This document shows, in pieces, positions 1 to 9,700 of a DNA stretch of 64,000 nt (its first letter is position 1; every line of letters starts with the position of its first letter). The DNA lies in assembly GCF_007995085.1 (NCBI RefSeq), contig NZ_VOQS01000005.1:1426001-1490000 (forward strand), in the 5' to 3' direction. The position numbers and the translations under genes are program-made. The notes beneath the pieces were generated by a model, which saw nothing but the letters and a program-made list of their open reading frames with translations, made no database searches and had not been told where the DNA came from. Source of the stretch: Paraburkholderia azotifigens (lineage in GTDB: Bacteria > Pseudomonadota > Gammaproteobacteria > Burkholderiales > Burkholderiaceae).

Positions 1-2
1 TC

Positions 3-107
3 GCCGGGATGGACGTCAGCGTCAGCGTCCGGCGGATCGAGCCGCCGCCCGAGCCTGTATTCGCCGGCGAGCGTGCCTCGCAAAGCCCGTTAGCAGCCGG
101 GTCTTAG
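3..107 (+). CDS. C-terminal end of an unidentified protein (cut by window edge)
   Basis: The third plus-strand frame is open from the window edge to a TAG at 105-107 and has G or C at most third positions, as real genes here do. Only about 34 residues are visible. They are proline- and arginine-rich and show no motif I recognise. Its stop overlaps the TAA (104-106, opposite strand) of the next gene, so the two genes converge tail to tail. The call rests on codon bias and this stop arrangement only. Confidence 0.4.
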   Translation, partial: AGMDVSVSVRRIEPPPEPVFAGERASQSPLAAGS

Positions 108-704
108 CTGTTAGGGGCGGTCCGCTTCGAGCGCCATCCAGCGATCTTCCCGATAAACGAGTCTGCGTCGACGTGGGTACGCAGCAACTCTTCCATCGGC
201 AGGGACGTCGGCACGTAATGCCCGTCGATGAAGCGCGACATCTGCACGATCGCCTCCATCGAGCGTGAGCCGTGCTCATCATTGCTCGCATACAGGAACG
301 CGCGGATCAGGTCTTCATGGATGTTGGCAAACTGCAAGCCGGTTCGCGTTTTGCGGAAAATTTCCTTTGCGTTCCTCTCCAGAGCGGAGCGAAGCAGAAT
401 CGCGCGGCGCAGCAGCAGCATGCGGTCGATGGGTGCGAGCTTTCCATCCGGACTCTCTGGCGGATTGACGCCCGACACGTCCAGATGACCTCGCAACCGG
501 CTCACGAAATCAGGCAGCTTGGCGCGCTTCGCTTCCTCGTCTTCGTCATTGGGCTGCTGTTGCGCCGCATCGCCCGCTGGCTGTTCCCCTTTCTTCTCCG
601 TCGATGATGCAGTTCGACTGATCCGACATCGATTCCGCTCTGGCCGCGCACAGGCGGAAGCCGGTTTCGTAGTCGGCCCACGTTTGCGCTGCGTTGTCGG
701 CCAT
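104..704 (-). pseudogene. Apparent frameshifted gene beside the T3S locus, function unknown
   Basis: The minus-strand frame ending at TAA 104-106 has no ATG near a sensible 5' end. One base out of phase, an ATG at 704 opens a peptide beginning MADNAAQTW with about 80 percent G/C at third positions. It reads well to about position 593 and then soon hits a stop. Skipping one base in the A/G run near 586-594 joins the two frames into one protein of about 199 residues. An in-frame stop at 747-749 makes ATG 704 the only plausible start. The C-terminal half has an acidic linker, then a helical region with an HGSRSMEAI motif. From memory this recalls the C-terminal part of large bacterial P-loop NTPases, but no Walker A is present. 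It is divergent from sctQ. It could be a pseudogene, a sequencing error or a programmed +1 shift. Confidence 0.5.
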
Positions 705-883
705 TCGACTACGATTCGCGCCGCAAGATCGCGCGCCGCTCTCTCCCTACAATTGACGCACGGGCGGTGCTGCCTTCGGGCGGCATGCTCTATCTTTCCC
801 TTCACGAACGTCATCGATCCGACCGATCCGCCGTGCATGCGTTGCCCTTCTTGCGAGCCGACGTCAACGACCCTCTGCATCAC

Positions 884-2050
884 ATGACGGACGATCCGCA
901 TCCGCAAGACACGCATCGTCCGTCAGTCGATCCGGCGCGTCACGTCACGCCGCTCGATGCGTCACCGCTTCTTGCGCGCCTGTCGCCCGCAGCGGCGCGC
1001 GGGCTGACGAACGCCTATGCGGCGCGCGCGCCGCTCGCGATACGTCTTGGCGGGCAAGCCTATGACATCGCCTGGCGCGCCGACGCCGCGCCCGTCGCCG
1101 ACGCCCATGCATACCGATTCGTCGTCGGGCCGGCGCAGGGCACCGTATGGATCGACCCATCGGCGCAAGCCGAATGGCTCGGCGATGCCGCCTCGCCGGA
1201 AGTCCCCGCCTTGCTGCGCGCCGCGTTGCTGGCCGATCTGTGCGCGCCGCTGACCAAGACGCTGCAGACGCTCACGCGTCAGCGCGTGGAGTTGCTGCCG
1301 CCCGCCGACGAGCAGGCGCCGGATTCCTCAGGCGCCGCGTTGTATTTCGAACTGCGCCGCACCGACGACGGCTGGCGTTGTCACGGCGCGCTGCTGTTCG
1401 ACGTGCCTGACGCGCTCGGTGTGTTCTTCGCCACGCCGCCTCCCGCTGCCGCCACGGAGCGCGAAACGACGGCAAGCCTGTTTGCCGCGCTGCCCGTGTC
1501 GCTGACGTTCGAACTCGGCCGCACGACGCTGATGGCGCGCGAACTCGCCGACGTCGAAGCGGGCGACATCATCGCGATCGAACACTGGCGCACGCAGGGG
1601 CAAAACCTGCTGTGCGCCGCTTATCTGTCATCGGCGCCCGCATGGGAAGTGCTCGGCAAGCCGTCGGGCAACCGCATCGTCGTCGAACGTATCAGGGAGA
1701 TGCCATTGGAACGCACGTCATCGCAGGACGCGGCACGCGCGCAAAGCGCCGTATCGCAGGACTCCGCCGCGCAGCCGCCGCAGTCCGCACGCCAGTTCGA
1801 CGGACTGTCCGTCGAACTGACGTTCCAGTTGCCGTCGTGCACGATGCCGCTCGGCGAACTGGGCACACTGCAGCCGGGCGGTGTGATCGAACTGGAACAG
1901 GGCGTGAATCAGAGCGTGATCCGCATCGTCGCGAACGGCACGCAGATCGGCACAGGCCATCTGATCGCCGTCGGCCAGAAGCTCGGCGTGCGCGTCACGG
2001 CACTCACGCCGCCCGCCGCGCACCCGCCGCGCGAGCGCCAGGATGGGTAA
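884..2050 (+). CDS. sctQ: T3S cytoplasmic ring (C-ring/sorting platform) protein SctQ
   Basis: SctQ forms the cytoplasmic sorting platform under the T3S machine and recruits the ATPase complex and substrates. The 388-residue protein has a divergent N-terminus and two SpoA (FliN/FliM-like) regions, around residues 199-235 and 304-380. The second contains the family pattern of a hydrophobic strand, an L.PGGVIEL-type turn and a closing G..LGVRV-like strand. The ATG at 884 was chosen because it fits the typical length; the frame stays open to a GTG at 767, which would add 39 poorly conserved residues. The stop overlaps the sctR start by 8 bases, so the two are translationally coupled. SctQ is normally adjacent to sctR-S-T; here only sctR follows. 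Confidence 0.88.
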   Translation: MTDDPHPQDTHRPSVDPARHVTPLDASPLLARLSPAAARGLTNAYAARAPLAIRLGGQAYDIAWRADAAPVADAHAYRFVVGPAQGTVWIDPSAQAEWLGDAASPEVPALLRAALLADLCAPLTKTLQTLTRQRVELLPPADEQAPDSSGAALYFELRRTDDGWRCHGALLFDVPDALGVFFATPPPAAATERETTASLFAALPVSLTFELGRTTLMARELADVEAGDIIAIEHWRTQGQNLLCAAYLSSAPAWEVLGKPSGNRIVVERIREMPLERTSSQDAARAQSAVSQDSAAQPPQSARQFDGLSVELTFQLPSCTMPLGELGTLQPGGVIELEQGVNQSVIRIVANGTQIGTGHLIAVGQKLGVRVTALTPPAAHPPRERQDG

Positions 2051-2711
2051 TCTGCCGAATCCCGTCTCGCTGATCGCTGTTATCGTCGCGCTCGGCATTG
2101 CGCCGTTCGCCGCGCTGATGGTGACGAGCTATACCAAGCTGGTGGTCGTGCTCGGGCTGTTGCGTTCGGCGCTCGGCATCCAGCAGGTGCCGCCGAACAT
2201 GGTGCTCAACGGCATCGCGCTGATTCTGTCGCTGTTCATCATGGCGCCCGTCGGCATGAATATCCGCGATGCGTTGCAGGAACGCAATTTCAATCCTTCG
2301 GGGCAGTTGTCGACGGCCGATATCGGCGCGCTCGCCGATGCCGCGCTGCCGCCCATCAAGGACTTTCTCACCGCGCATACGCGTTTGCGCGACCGCGAAT
2401 TCTTCGTCAAGACAGCGACCAGCGTGTGGCCGAAAAGCCGCGCCGAAGGTCTCAAGGACGACGACCTGCTCGTGCTTGTGCCGAGCTTCACGCTCGCCGA
2501 ACTGACGAAGGCGTTTCAGATCGGCTTCGTGATCTACATCGTGTTCATCGTCGTCGATCTGCTCGTGGCGAACGTCCTGCTCGCGCTCGGCATGCAGATG
2601 ATTTCGCCCACTACCATCTCCGTGCCGTTCAAGCTGCTGCTGTTCGTCGCGCTCGACGGCTGGTCGCTGCTCGTGCACGGTCTGGTGCTGTCGTACAGGG
2701 TGGCGGGATGA
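2043..2711 (+). CDS. sctR: T3S export-gate membrane protein SctR (FliP/YscR family)
   Basis: SctR is a core subunit of the inner-membrane export gate (the R5S4T1 complex) through which substrates enter the needle. The 222-residue product has the full family length, with an N-terminal hydrophobic pair, a polar middle (about residues 70-140) and the conserved C-terminal block beginning PSFTLAELTKAFQIGF, followed by two hydrophobic helices. Its start lies inside the end of sctQ, and its TGA overlaps the next ATG as ATGA, so sctQ-sctR-transglycosylase form one operon. Its partners sctS and sctT lie on the opposite strand more than 14 kb away, which departs from the usual contiguous R-S-T order. 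Confidence 0.95.
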   Translation: MGNLPNPVSLIAVIVALGIAPFAALMVTSYTKLVVVLGLLRSALGIQQVPPNMVLNGIALILSLFIMAPVGMNIRDALQERNFNPSGQLSTADIGALADAALPPIKDFLTAHTRLRDREFFVKTATSVWPKSRAEGLKDDDLLVLVPSFTLAELTKAFQIGFVIYIVFIVVDLLVANVLLALGMQMISPTTISVPFKLLLFVALDGWSLLVHGLVLSYRVAG

Positions 2712-3583
2712 ACGGCGCGGCGCGCTCGCAGCTTGCAAGGCATGCGCTCGCGCGCATCGTCTGCATGCTGACCTGCGTGGCGACGCTGCTATTCGCGTTC
2801 ATTGCACGCGACGCCGTTGCGCAGACGGGCGTGCCGCGCGCCGGCTTCGCGCAGCTTGCCCGCAGTTGCGCAGCGAATGTCGATGTCGTGACGCTGGCCG
2901 CGCTCGTGCGCACCGAATCGGCCTTCAATCCGTTTGCGATCGGCGTGGTCGGCGGGCATCTGGACCGCCAGCCCGCCTCGCTCGCCGAAGCGCTCGCGAC
3001 GGTCCGTGTGCTCGAAGCGCGCGGCTTCAGCTACAGCGTCGGTCTCGCGCAAGTGAACAACCGCAACTTTGCGAAGTACGGCGAAACGGCCGCGTCGATC
3101 TTCGAACCGTGCCGCAACCTGCGCGCGGCGGCCGCCATTCTCACCGACTGCTTTGCGCGTTCGAGCGCGGCGCGCGCCGATCAGCAGAGCGCGTTGCGCG
3201 CCGCGCTGTCGTGCTACTACAGCGGCAACTTCACGACCGGCTTTCGCGCGGGCTATGTCGGCAAGGTGGTGATGAACGCGCGCCTGAACGCGATGCGCGG
3301 CGGCGCCGAGCCGATTCCCGTCGTCGCGGATGCGCACGCGCCGCCGCAGACCAGCAAGGCGGCGCTCGATGCGAAAGTCGACGAGACGCTGAACGAAGCG
3401 GGCCGGGCCTGTGGCAATGGGTCTGCCCAAGGCGTGCGCCCTGCCCTCGAATCCGTCAATGCAACCGGCGCGACTCGAGGCAACGCGCCGTCGTGCAGCG
3501 CGCATCCGCTCGTCGCGATGTGCCGGGGCCTCAGCGCAGCGCAGATCCATGCGTTGTGCCTGCGCTGTCTCGACGCGCGTTGA
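2708..3583 (+). CDS. T3S-associated lytic transglycosylase (VirB1/HpaH-like muramidase)
   Basis: This is a secreted peptidoglycan-cleaving enzyme expected to open the cell wall for assembly of the secretion apparatus. The 291-residue product starts with a hydrophobic signal segment (about residues 12-38, ending near AVAQ). It then has a goose-lysozyme/SLT-like domain: Glu70 in RTESAFNPFAIGV is the probable catalytic acid, followed by the SYSVGLAQVNNRNF block and a Cys-bearing helical core. The C-terminus after about residue 215 is low-complexity and Cys-rich. ATG 2708 overlaps the sctR stop. The neighbouring gene encodes the giant protein, so the enzyme may also serve export of that protein (inference). 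Confidence 0.88.
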   Translation: MNGAARSQLARHALARIVCMLTCVATLLFAFIARDAVAQTGVPRAGFAQLARSCAANVDVVTLAALVRTESAFNPFAIGVVGGHLDRQPASLAEALATVRVLEARGFSYSVGLAQVNNRNFAKYGETAASIFEPCRNLRAAAAILTDCFARSSAARADQQSALRAALSCYYSGNFTTGFRAGYVGKVVMNARLNAMRGGAEPIPVVADAHAPPQTSKAALDAKVDETLNEAGRACGNGSAQGVRPALESVNATGATRGNAPSCSAHPLVAMCRGLSAAQIHALCLRCLDAR

Positions 3584-3667
3584 CGTATCGCACCGTCAGC
3601 CGCGCAGGTCGTAGCGCAAGCATCCGAATCCAGCCAGACCAACCCGCCGACTACGGGATGCCGGAGT

Positions 3668-3688
3668 CCGTCCGCCCGCATCGGACGG
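3668..3688 (+). promoter_or_regulatory. GC-rich hairpin between the transglycosylase and the giant gene
   Basis: The arms CCGTCCG (3668-3674) and CGGACGG (3682-3688) pair perfectly around a 7-base loop, in the 181-base gap upstream of the giant gene. A mixed A/T stretch follows, but no true T-run. It could be a weak terminator or attenuator that sets how much transcription enters the 12-kb gene, or an mRNA-stabilising element. Confidence 0.35.
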
Positions 3689-3764
3689 CAGAATTCCTTA
3701 TTGCTGCGCCTTGAGCGCCGCGGAAGGCCTGCGCGCGCGCAGATGCAAGCGTTGGAGATACGAC

Positions 3765-6700
3765 ATGTCCCTGATGGCCGTTGACGGCGGCGGCGCCACC
3801 TACGTGCCGCCTCCATCGAATCCCGATAAGCCCAAGCCCACGGCCTCCAACGGCAGCAGCACGCCCACGGCCCAGCAGCAGGCGCTCGCCGCCGCGAAGG
3901 CGGAAACGGCGCGCCTGCTGAAAATCGCGCAGCAGGAAATGGCGGCGCTGCAGCGCCTGCGCGACCAGCGCGCGAAGCAGGCCGATATCGACGCGCAAAT
4001 CAAGAAAGCCGGCCAGGCGTGGGGCGCCGTGCAGGCCGCCGCGGAAAACCAGATGCGCGTGTCCGCCGATGGCGGCGGCGATGCGAAGAAAGCGATCTCG
4101 TCGGCGGCCGCCGACATTCGCGCGCTCGACAAGAACGATCCCATCCTCGACGAAGTCGTCACCGATTCGCAGAAGACGGTGACGCCCGAAACCGCCGTGC
4201 AGCGCACGACGAACGAAAAGGCCTTCCAGTTCGCGCTTGCCGCGCAGACCGACCAGGACGCGACCAGCGAGGTCAACGCCTACAACGCCGAGACGCCTGC
4301 GCAACAGCAGGCCGATGGCGAGGAATACGCATACAGCATCCGCCAGGACCAGAGCACGGCCGACACCAACGCGAACAACGCCTACGACGCGCTCGAAAAA
4401 GCGCTGCGCCATGAATACAGCGTCGAAGCTGCGACGCTGCGCCTGCACGATGCGAAGGCCGACTATGCGGCGTGGCAGAAGGAACCTTCGGGCGCGCGCC
4501 GCGCCGACGAAGCCGACGCGGCACAGGAACTGTCGCAGGCGCAGACGCAATACGACAAGGTGACGGCAGGCGACGACAGTGCGCTCAGCTACGTCACCGC
4601 CGACGAACAGAAGCAGGCCGTCGCGACCGTCAAGAACCAGCACCCTGACGCGTGGTACGGCAGCGTCGTGGATATGCTGGGTCAGCAAAGCGCGCTCAGG
4701 CGTGACATCGCGCTCGTGAATCCCGACGACCCGTCGCTGTCGCCGCAGATGAAGCAGCTCGCGCAGAACGATCCCGTCACGTTCGCGGTGTTGCAGGAAA
4801 CCGGTCAGACGATCGACCCGAATGCGCCCGGCCTGTCGCCGAAAGAAAAGGAACTCGCCCAGCAAAACCCGCTTGCGCTCGCCTTCGTGCGAATGACGGG
4901 CGTCAATGTCGATCCGACGAAAATGACGGCGGCCGACAAGCAGCAGCTCGACCAGCTGGGCATTTTCCAGTACGCCTGCGCACACGCCGATCCGAAATCC
5001 GCGAACGTGCAGAAGATGCAGATGCTGATGGCGGCGGCACCCGACGTGCGTCTGCAATACACGAAGCAGCAGGTCGACCTGCTGATGCAGAACCCCGGCC
5101 ATAACGGCGATAACGGTGATAACGCGAGCGCCGCGCTCAAGGTGCTCAACACCAACATGAACGCGACGTTCTCGGTCAGCGACCGCGAACAGATGTGGAA
5201 CGAAGTGGGCCTGCCGCACTTCAACCAGAAGTACGTCGAAAGCCAGATCGATCCGCTGATGGTGAAGCCGGATACGACCGCGAACGATCCCGACAGCGTG
5301 CGCGCGCGCAACGACAGCACGATGAACGCCGACAAGGTCGGCAAATGGATGCAGTCGACGCTCGACATGAACAATGTGCCGCCCGAATTCGCGGGCGTCG
5401 TGATCGATACCGTCAAGCACGATTTCAGCGACAAGTGGATGCAGTCGAACACGGGCACGCCCGTGAGTGGACGCGGCACCGAGTTCTACAAAGGCCTGAG
5501 CCAGGCTGTCTCGCTCGCCGACCTGCAGCCGACGGAAACGGGCGTGCCCGTCGCGCGCGAAAACGACGTCGCGAGCTGGCTGATGGACGAGCACGGCAAC
5601 GCGAAGTCGATGATCTACACGCTGCGCGGCGACAGCACGTCGTATGGCTTCGACAGCGTGCGCGACACCGTGAGCGGCGGCTACGGGCCCGCGCTGTCGC
5701 AGGCGCTGCTCAAGCAGATGCAGGGCGACGACCGCTTCAGGAGCGGCTTCGCGAACGACTTCCAGCTGATGCTCGGCCAGGGCATGGACAAAGCCCAGAG
5801 CAAGGCCAACAACGCGAACGCCGACGCGAGCTACAAGCTCTTTCAGAACGATCCGTCGAAAGTCCTGCAACCGTACTTCAACGACTTCCAGCAGCACTTC
5901 GACAATCAGCCGCACACCTTCGACGCCCACTCGAACCAGTTGACGAACTTCGTCGGCGTCGGGCTCGGCATCCAGCCCGATAATCCAGCCATCGTGCCCA
6001 CCGACCAGCAGGACAATCCGTCGATGGGCATGCTCGAACAGCTGATCGTCGGTAACGTCGCGTTCAATCAGGGCAAGTCGCTGTTCGAGGGCAACGCCAA
6101 CGCGACCAGGATGATCGATGCCGTCACCGACCAGATCCGCAAGGTCGGCGGCGATCATGCCGTGGTGACGCTGGTGCCGACGTACTACGTATCGAAGGAT
6201 TCGGGCGCGAGTCCGAGCGCGCTCTTCAAGGTGCAGGTGAACGGCAAGCCAGGCGAGTTCAAGTACATCGACGATCGCGGCTGGTCTTACGACAAGCTCG
6301 ACGACTACCAGCACAACAACGGCCTGTCCGACGACGCCAAACTGTATGTGCCGAGAAACCTGACGCTCGGCCCGGCGTCGTCGGGGCCCGTGCAGTACGA
6401 ACCCGTGGCGGCGCACATCACGTCGGGCTGGCAGCGCTTCGAGCACGTGCTGGAGATCGGCACGGGCATCCTCGCGGCGGCGGGCGGCGTGGTGCTGATC
6501 GCAAGCGGCGTGGGCGCCGTCGAAGGCGGCTTGCTGCTGGGCGCCGCGTGGACGGCTGTCGGCGCGGGCATGGCAGTCGGCACGGGCGTCGCCGTGCAGG
6601 ATCTCGTCAACCTGAACGATCACGGCCAGTCGCTCGGCTTCGGCAATGCGCAGGCGCGCTCGGACTGGATCAGCCTGATCGGCAGCGGCGCGGGCGCGTT

Positions 6701-9700
6701 CGGCGGCGGGCTTGGCATGGCGAGCAAGTCGTTGATGGAATCGGCCGCGCTGCTGCGTTCCGTCGACGAAGCCGCAGGTGCGATGAGCACCGTCAGCCGC
6801 ACCTCCGGCGATGCGGCGCTCGTCGGTAACAGCGGCCGGTTCGCGGAAACGGCCAACGCGTTCGAAGGCACGGCCGCCGTCACGAGCCGCGCGTCGTCGA
6901 TTCTCAATGTGGTGGGCGGTCTGTCGGGCGCCGATCTGTCGTTCGAACAGGGCGCGTCGCTGCTGAAGAACTGGGACGCGATGTCCAGCTCGGACCGCAT
7001 CGACCAGCTGTTCACGCTCGGCCTCGGCATCGCGCAAATGGGCGCGGGCTCGACGACCATCATGGAGCGCCCGATCCGCACGCTCTTCAACGTGCCGGAA
7101 CCGCCGCGCCCCGTCACGAACGTCACCTTCGACGACGCCGACGTGATGAACACGTCGCGGCTCGGCACGGCGGCAATCGAAAACCAGCGGCGTCTGAATG
7201 GCGACTTCGGCGACCCGCGTGGGCGCGACAGCGCGAAGGTGAATCTCGATGGCAACCAGAATCTCGACGGCATCGACGCGTTCGAAGCCGACAAGGGACT
7301 CGACGCCAAAGCTGCCGCCGCACGCCGCGCGCTGAACGGCAAAGGACTCGGCACGGACGCCGCCGATGGCGACGCGCTGCTGGTGCGCCTCGCGCCCGCT
7401 ACGGAAAGCGAAGGCAGTACGCCGCCCGTCGACGACGCATCGGTTGCCGATCCCGCCGTCGCGAAACAGCCCGCGAACGCAACGAACGCGCAACCCGCGT
7501 CATGGTCGATTCCGTCGAACGTGCGGGCCAATCCCGCGCTGCTCGAAGAAACCGTCGTCGCCGCGTTCGCCAGCGGCAGCGGGCTCGATCAGGTGGAGTT
7601 CTACATTTACGCGTTGCAGGACGAGGAAGGCCACGCGCGTGCCGTCGATGAAGATGGCTTACCCGCCACGGACCCGGGCGATATCGTCGCCGACCTGCAT
7701 GCGTCGCGTAACGACGAACGCCGCGCCGCGCTCGCCGACGATCCGCAGGCGCTCGCCGCGCACGACGCCGCCCCCGACACAGGCGAGCCGCTGAACCTCA
7801 CACGCTACACGTCGCTGCACGATGCACTCGTGCTCGGCTGCGAAGGTACGCTGGCGGGCCGCTACGGGATCGCGCTGGTGGACCGCACCGCGCTCGCGCC
7901 GGACGGCTCCGCGCCGCCGGAAGCGATTGTCGGCAAGCTGGTGCCCGACGCAGCGGGGACCCACGTGAATCTGTCGCTCGACCCCGCGTTCCAGGGCGAT
8001 CTGCGCATCCGCTATCCGCGCGGCTTCGAGCCCGGCAAGCCGCTGATCCGCGCTGAAAACGGAGAGCGCATCGACGTCGTCAATGCGCTGCCCACCCGCA
8101 CGGAAACGCAATGGGCGGCGTTCCCGCGCCGCGAAGCCGACCTCGCGATCTACGCGCCCGACCTGACGCGCCCCGAGAACCAGTTGCCCAACGGCGAACG
8201 CCCGCAACTGCCCGTGCCACCCGGCCACTTCGCGGTGTATTGCCACGCGTGGACGGATGCGTTCTCCGATGCCCACGGCAATCCGTTCGACGCGCCGCAA
8301 ATGGCCGAGATGATCCGCGCCGCCGGATGGGACGGCAAGTCGCCCGTCATCCTCTATGCGTGCGGCACGGCCACGCGCATCAATCCGCTGTCGCAACTGC
8401 TGGCGAGCGTGCTGGGCGTCGACGTGTACGGCGCGAGCGGCTTCGTCGCGTGGCGCGGGCACGGACCAAGTGGCCGCGTGACGACGGGCTATACGACCGG
8501 TATCGTGATCGAGCCGGGCGCATACGACCGGATGCACCGCGTCGATACGTCCGTGCAAGACGCGCCGCGCGTGTTTCGCTTCAGCCCCGAGCTGCCCGTT
8601 CTCGACCAGCCGCCCGCCGCGATCGACTGGCGCGGCGAACCGGCGCGTCCGGTGGTCAACCGCTGGGGTGATCCCAACGTGGCCACGACGTCCGCGCGCG
8701 CGCCGCTCAGCGTCTATCTGTGGGGCGTGCTCACGAAGCGCGGCGCGATCGTCAATCCGCGCACGGGCGCGCCCGCAAGCGCGCTCGACCTGACCTTTGC
8801 GCTCGAAGCGCTCACACAGCGCGGCTACACGCCGGGCACGCCCGTCGCGCTCGACGGCGCGGCGAGCGGCGCGGACCCGGCGCTGATCCAGGCGTTCTCC
8901 GATCTGATCCAGACGCCTGTCTACGGCCGTCTCGGCACGACCGACGCGAGCGGCTGGCGGCGCGTCGATCCCAATCCGAACCGGCGGCTCGCGCGCTTCG
9001 AGATCGAGCCCGACACGCAAGGCAAGTTTTCGCCGGGCGGCGCGCAGCCGATCAAGCTCAATCCGCTCGAACTGCGTCCCGTGCCGGGCACGCGCGTCGT
9101 CAATCTGCTCGGACATGAGGCGGCACGGCAGTATCTGAAGGTATCCGGCTTCGATATCGCGGAAACGCACGGCACGACGCCCAATAACGTCGCGGAGGAC
9201 AACACCGTCGCCGTGATGCAGGACGGCCCACGGCTGACTGCGGAACGCTTCGTCCAGGCGCTGATGGAAGACGATGCGTACACGCCGGGCAACGGCGTGC
9301 TCGTGACGGGCTGCTATCTCGGCTCGGGCGGCTATCCGTGGGCGCGCGATCTGGCGTATCACCTGCAGGCGCCCGTGATCGCCAGCATCACGAGCAACAG
9401 CACGCGCGGCACGGGCGTGCTGACGCTGCATCCGCTGGAGCCTGAGATCGCCGTGCCCGAGAACGATCCGGATGTCGGCACGCGGCTCTATCTGCATTTG
9501 CCCGATGCGCCCGAGGAGGGTTTCGAGCCGGAAGTGTTCAGGTACCAGCGCGAGCACAACATCGACGCCAGTGCGATGCGGCCGCCCGTCGAGCCCGTGG
9601 AAGCCGCGCGTCCCGTCATCGGCGAGATCGATCCGAATGAGGATTCGGGACGGCGTAGCATCGGCGCTTCAGCGGATGACGAACCGTCGAAAGCGCTCGA

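Noticed and set aside
775..798. Possible hrp-type box TTCG-N16-TTTC before sctQ
   Set aside because: One half departs from the consensus and no matching -10 element was placed; such partial matches are common in this DNA.
3651..7493. Minus-strand open frame of 1280 codons opposite the giant gene
   Set aside because: His/Arg/Val-rich composition, no motifs, no ribosome site, and exact antisense to a codon-biased gene; a GC-rich shadow.
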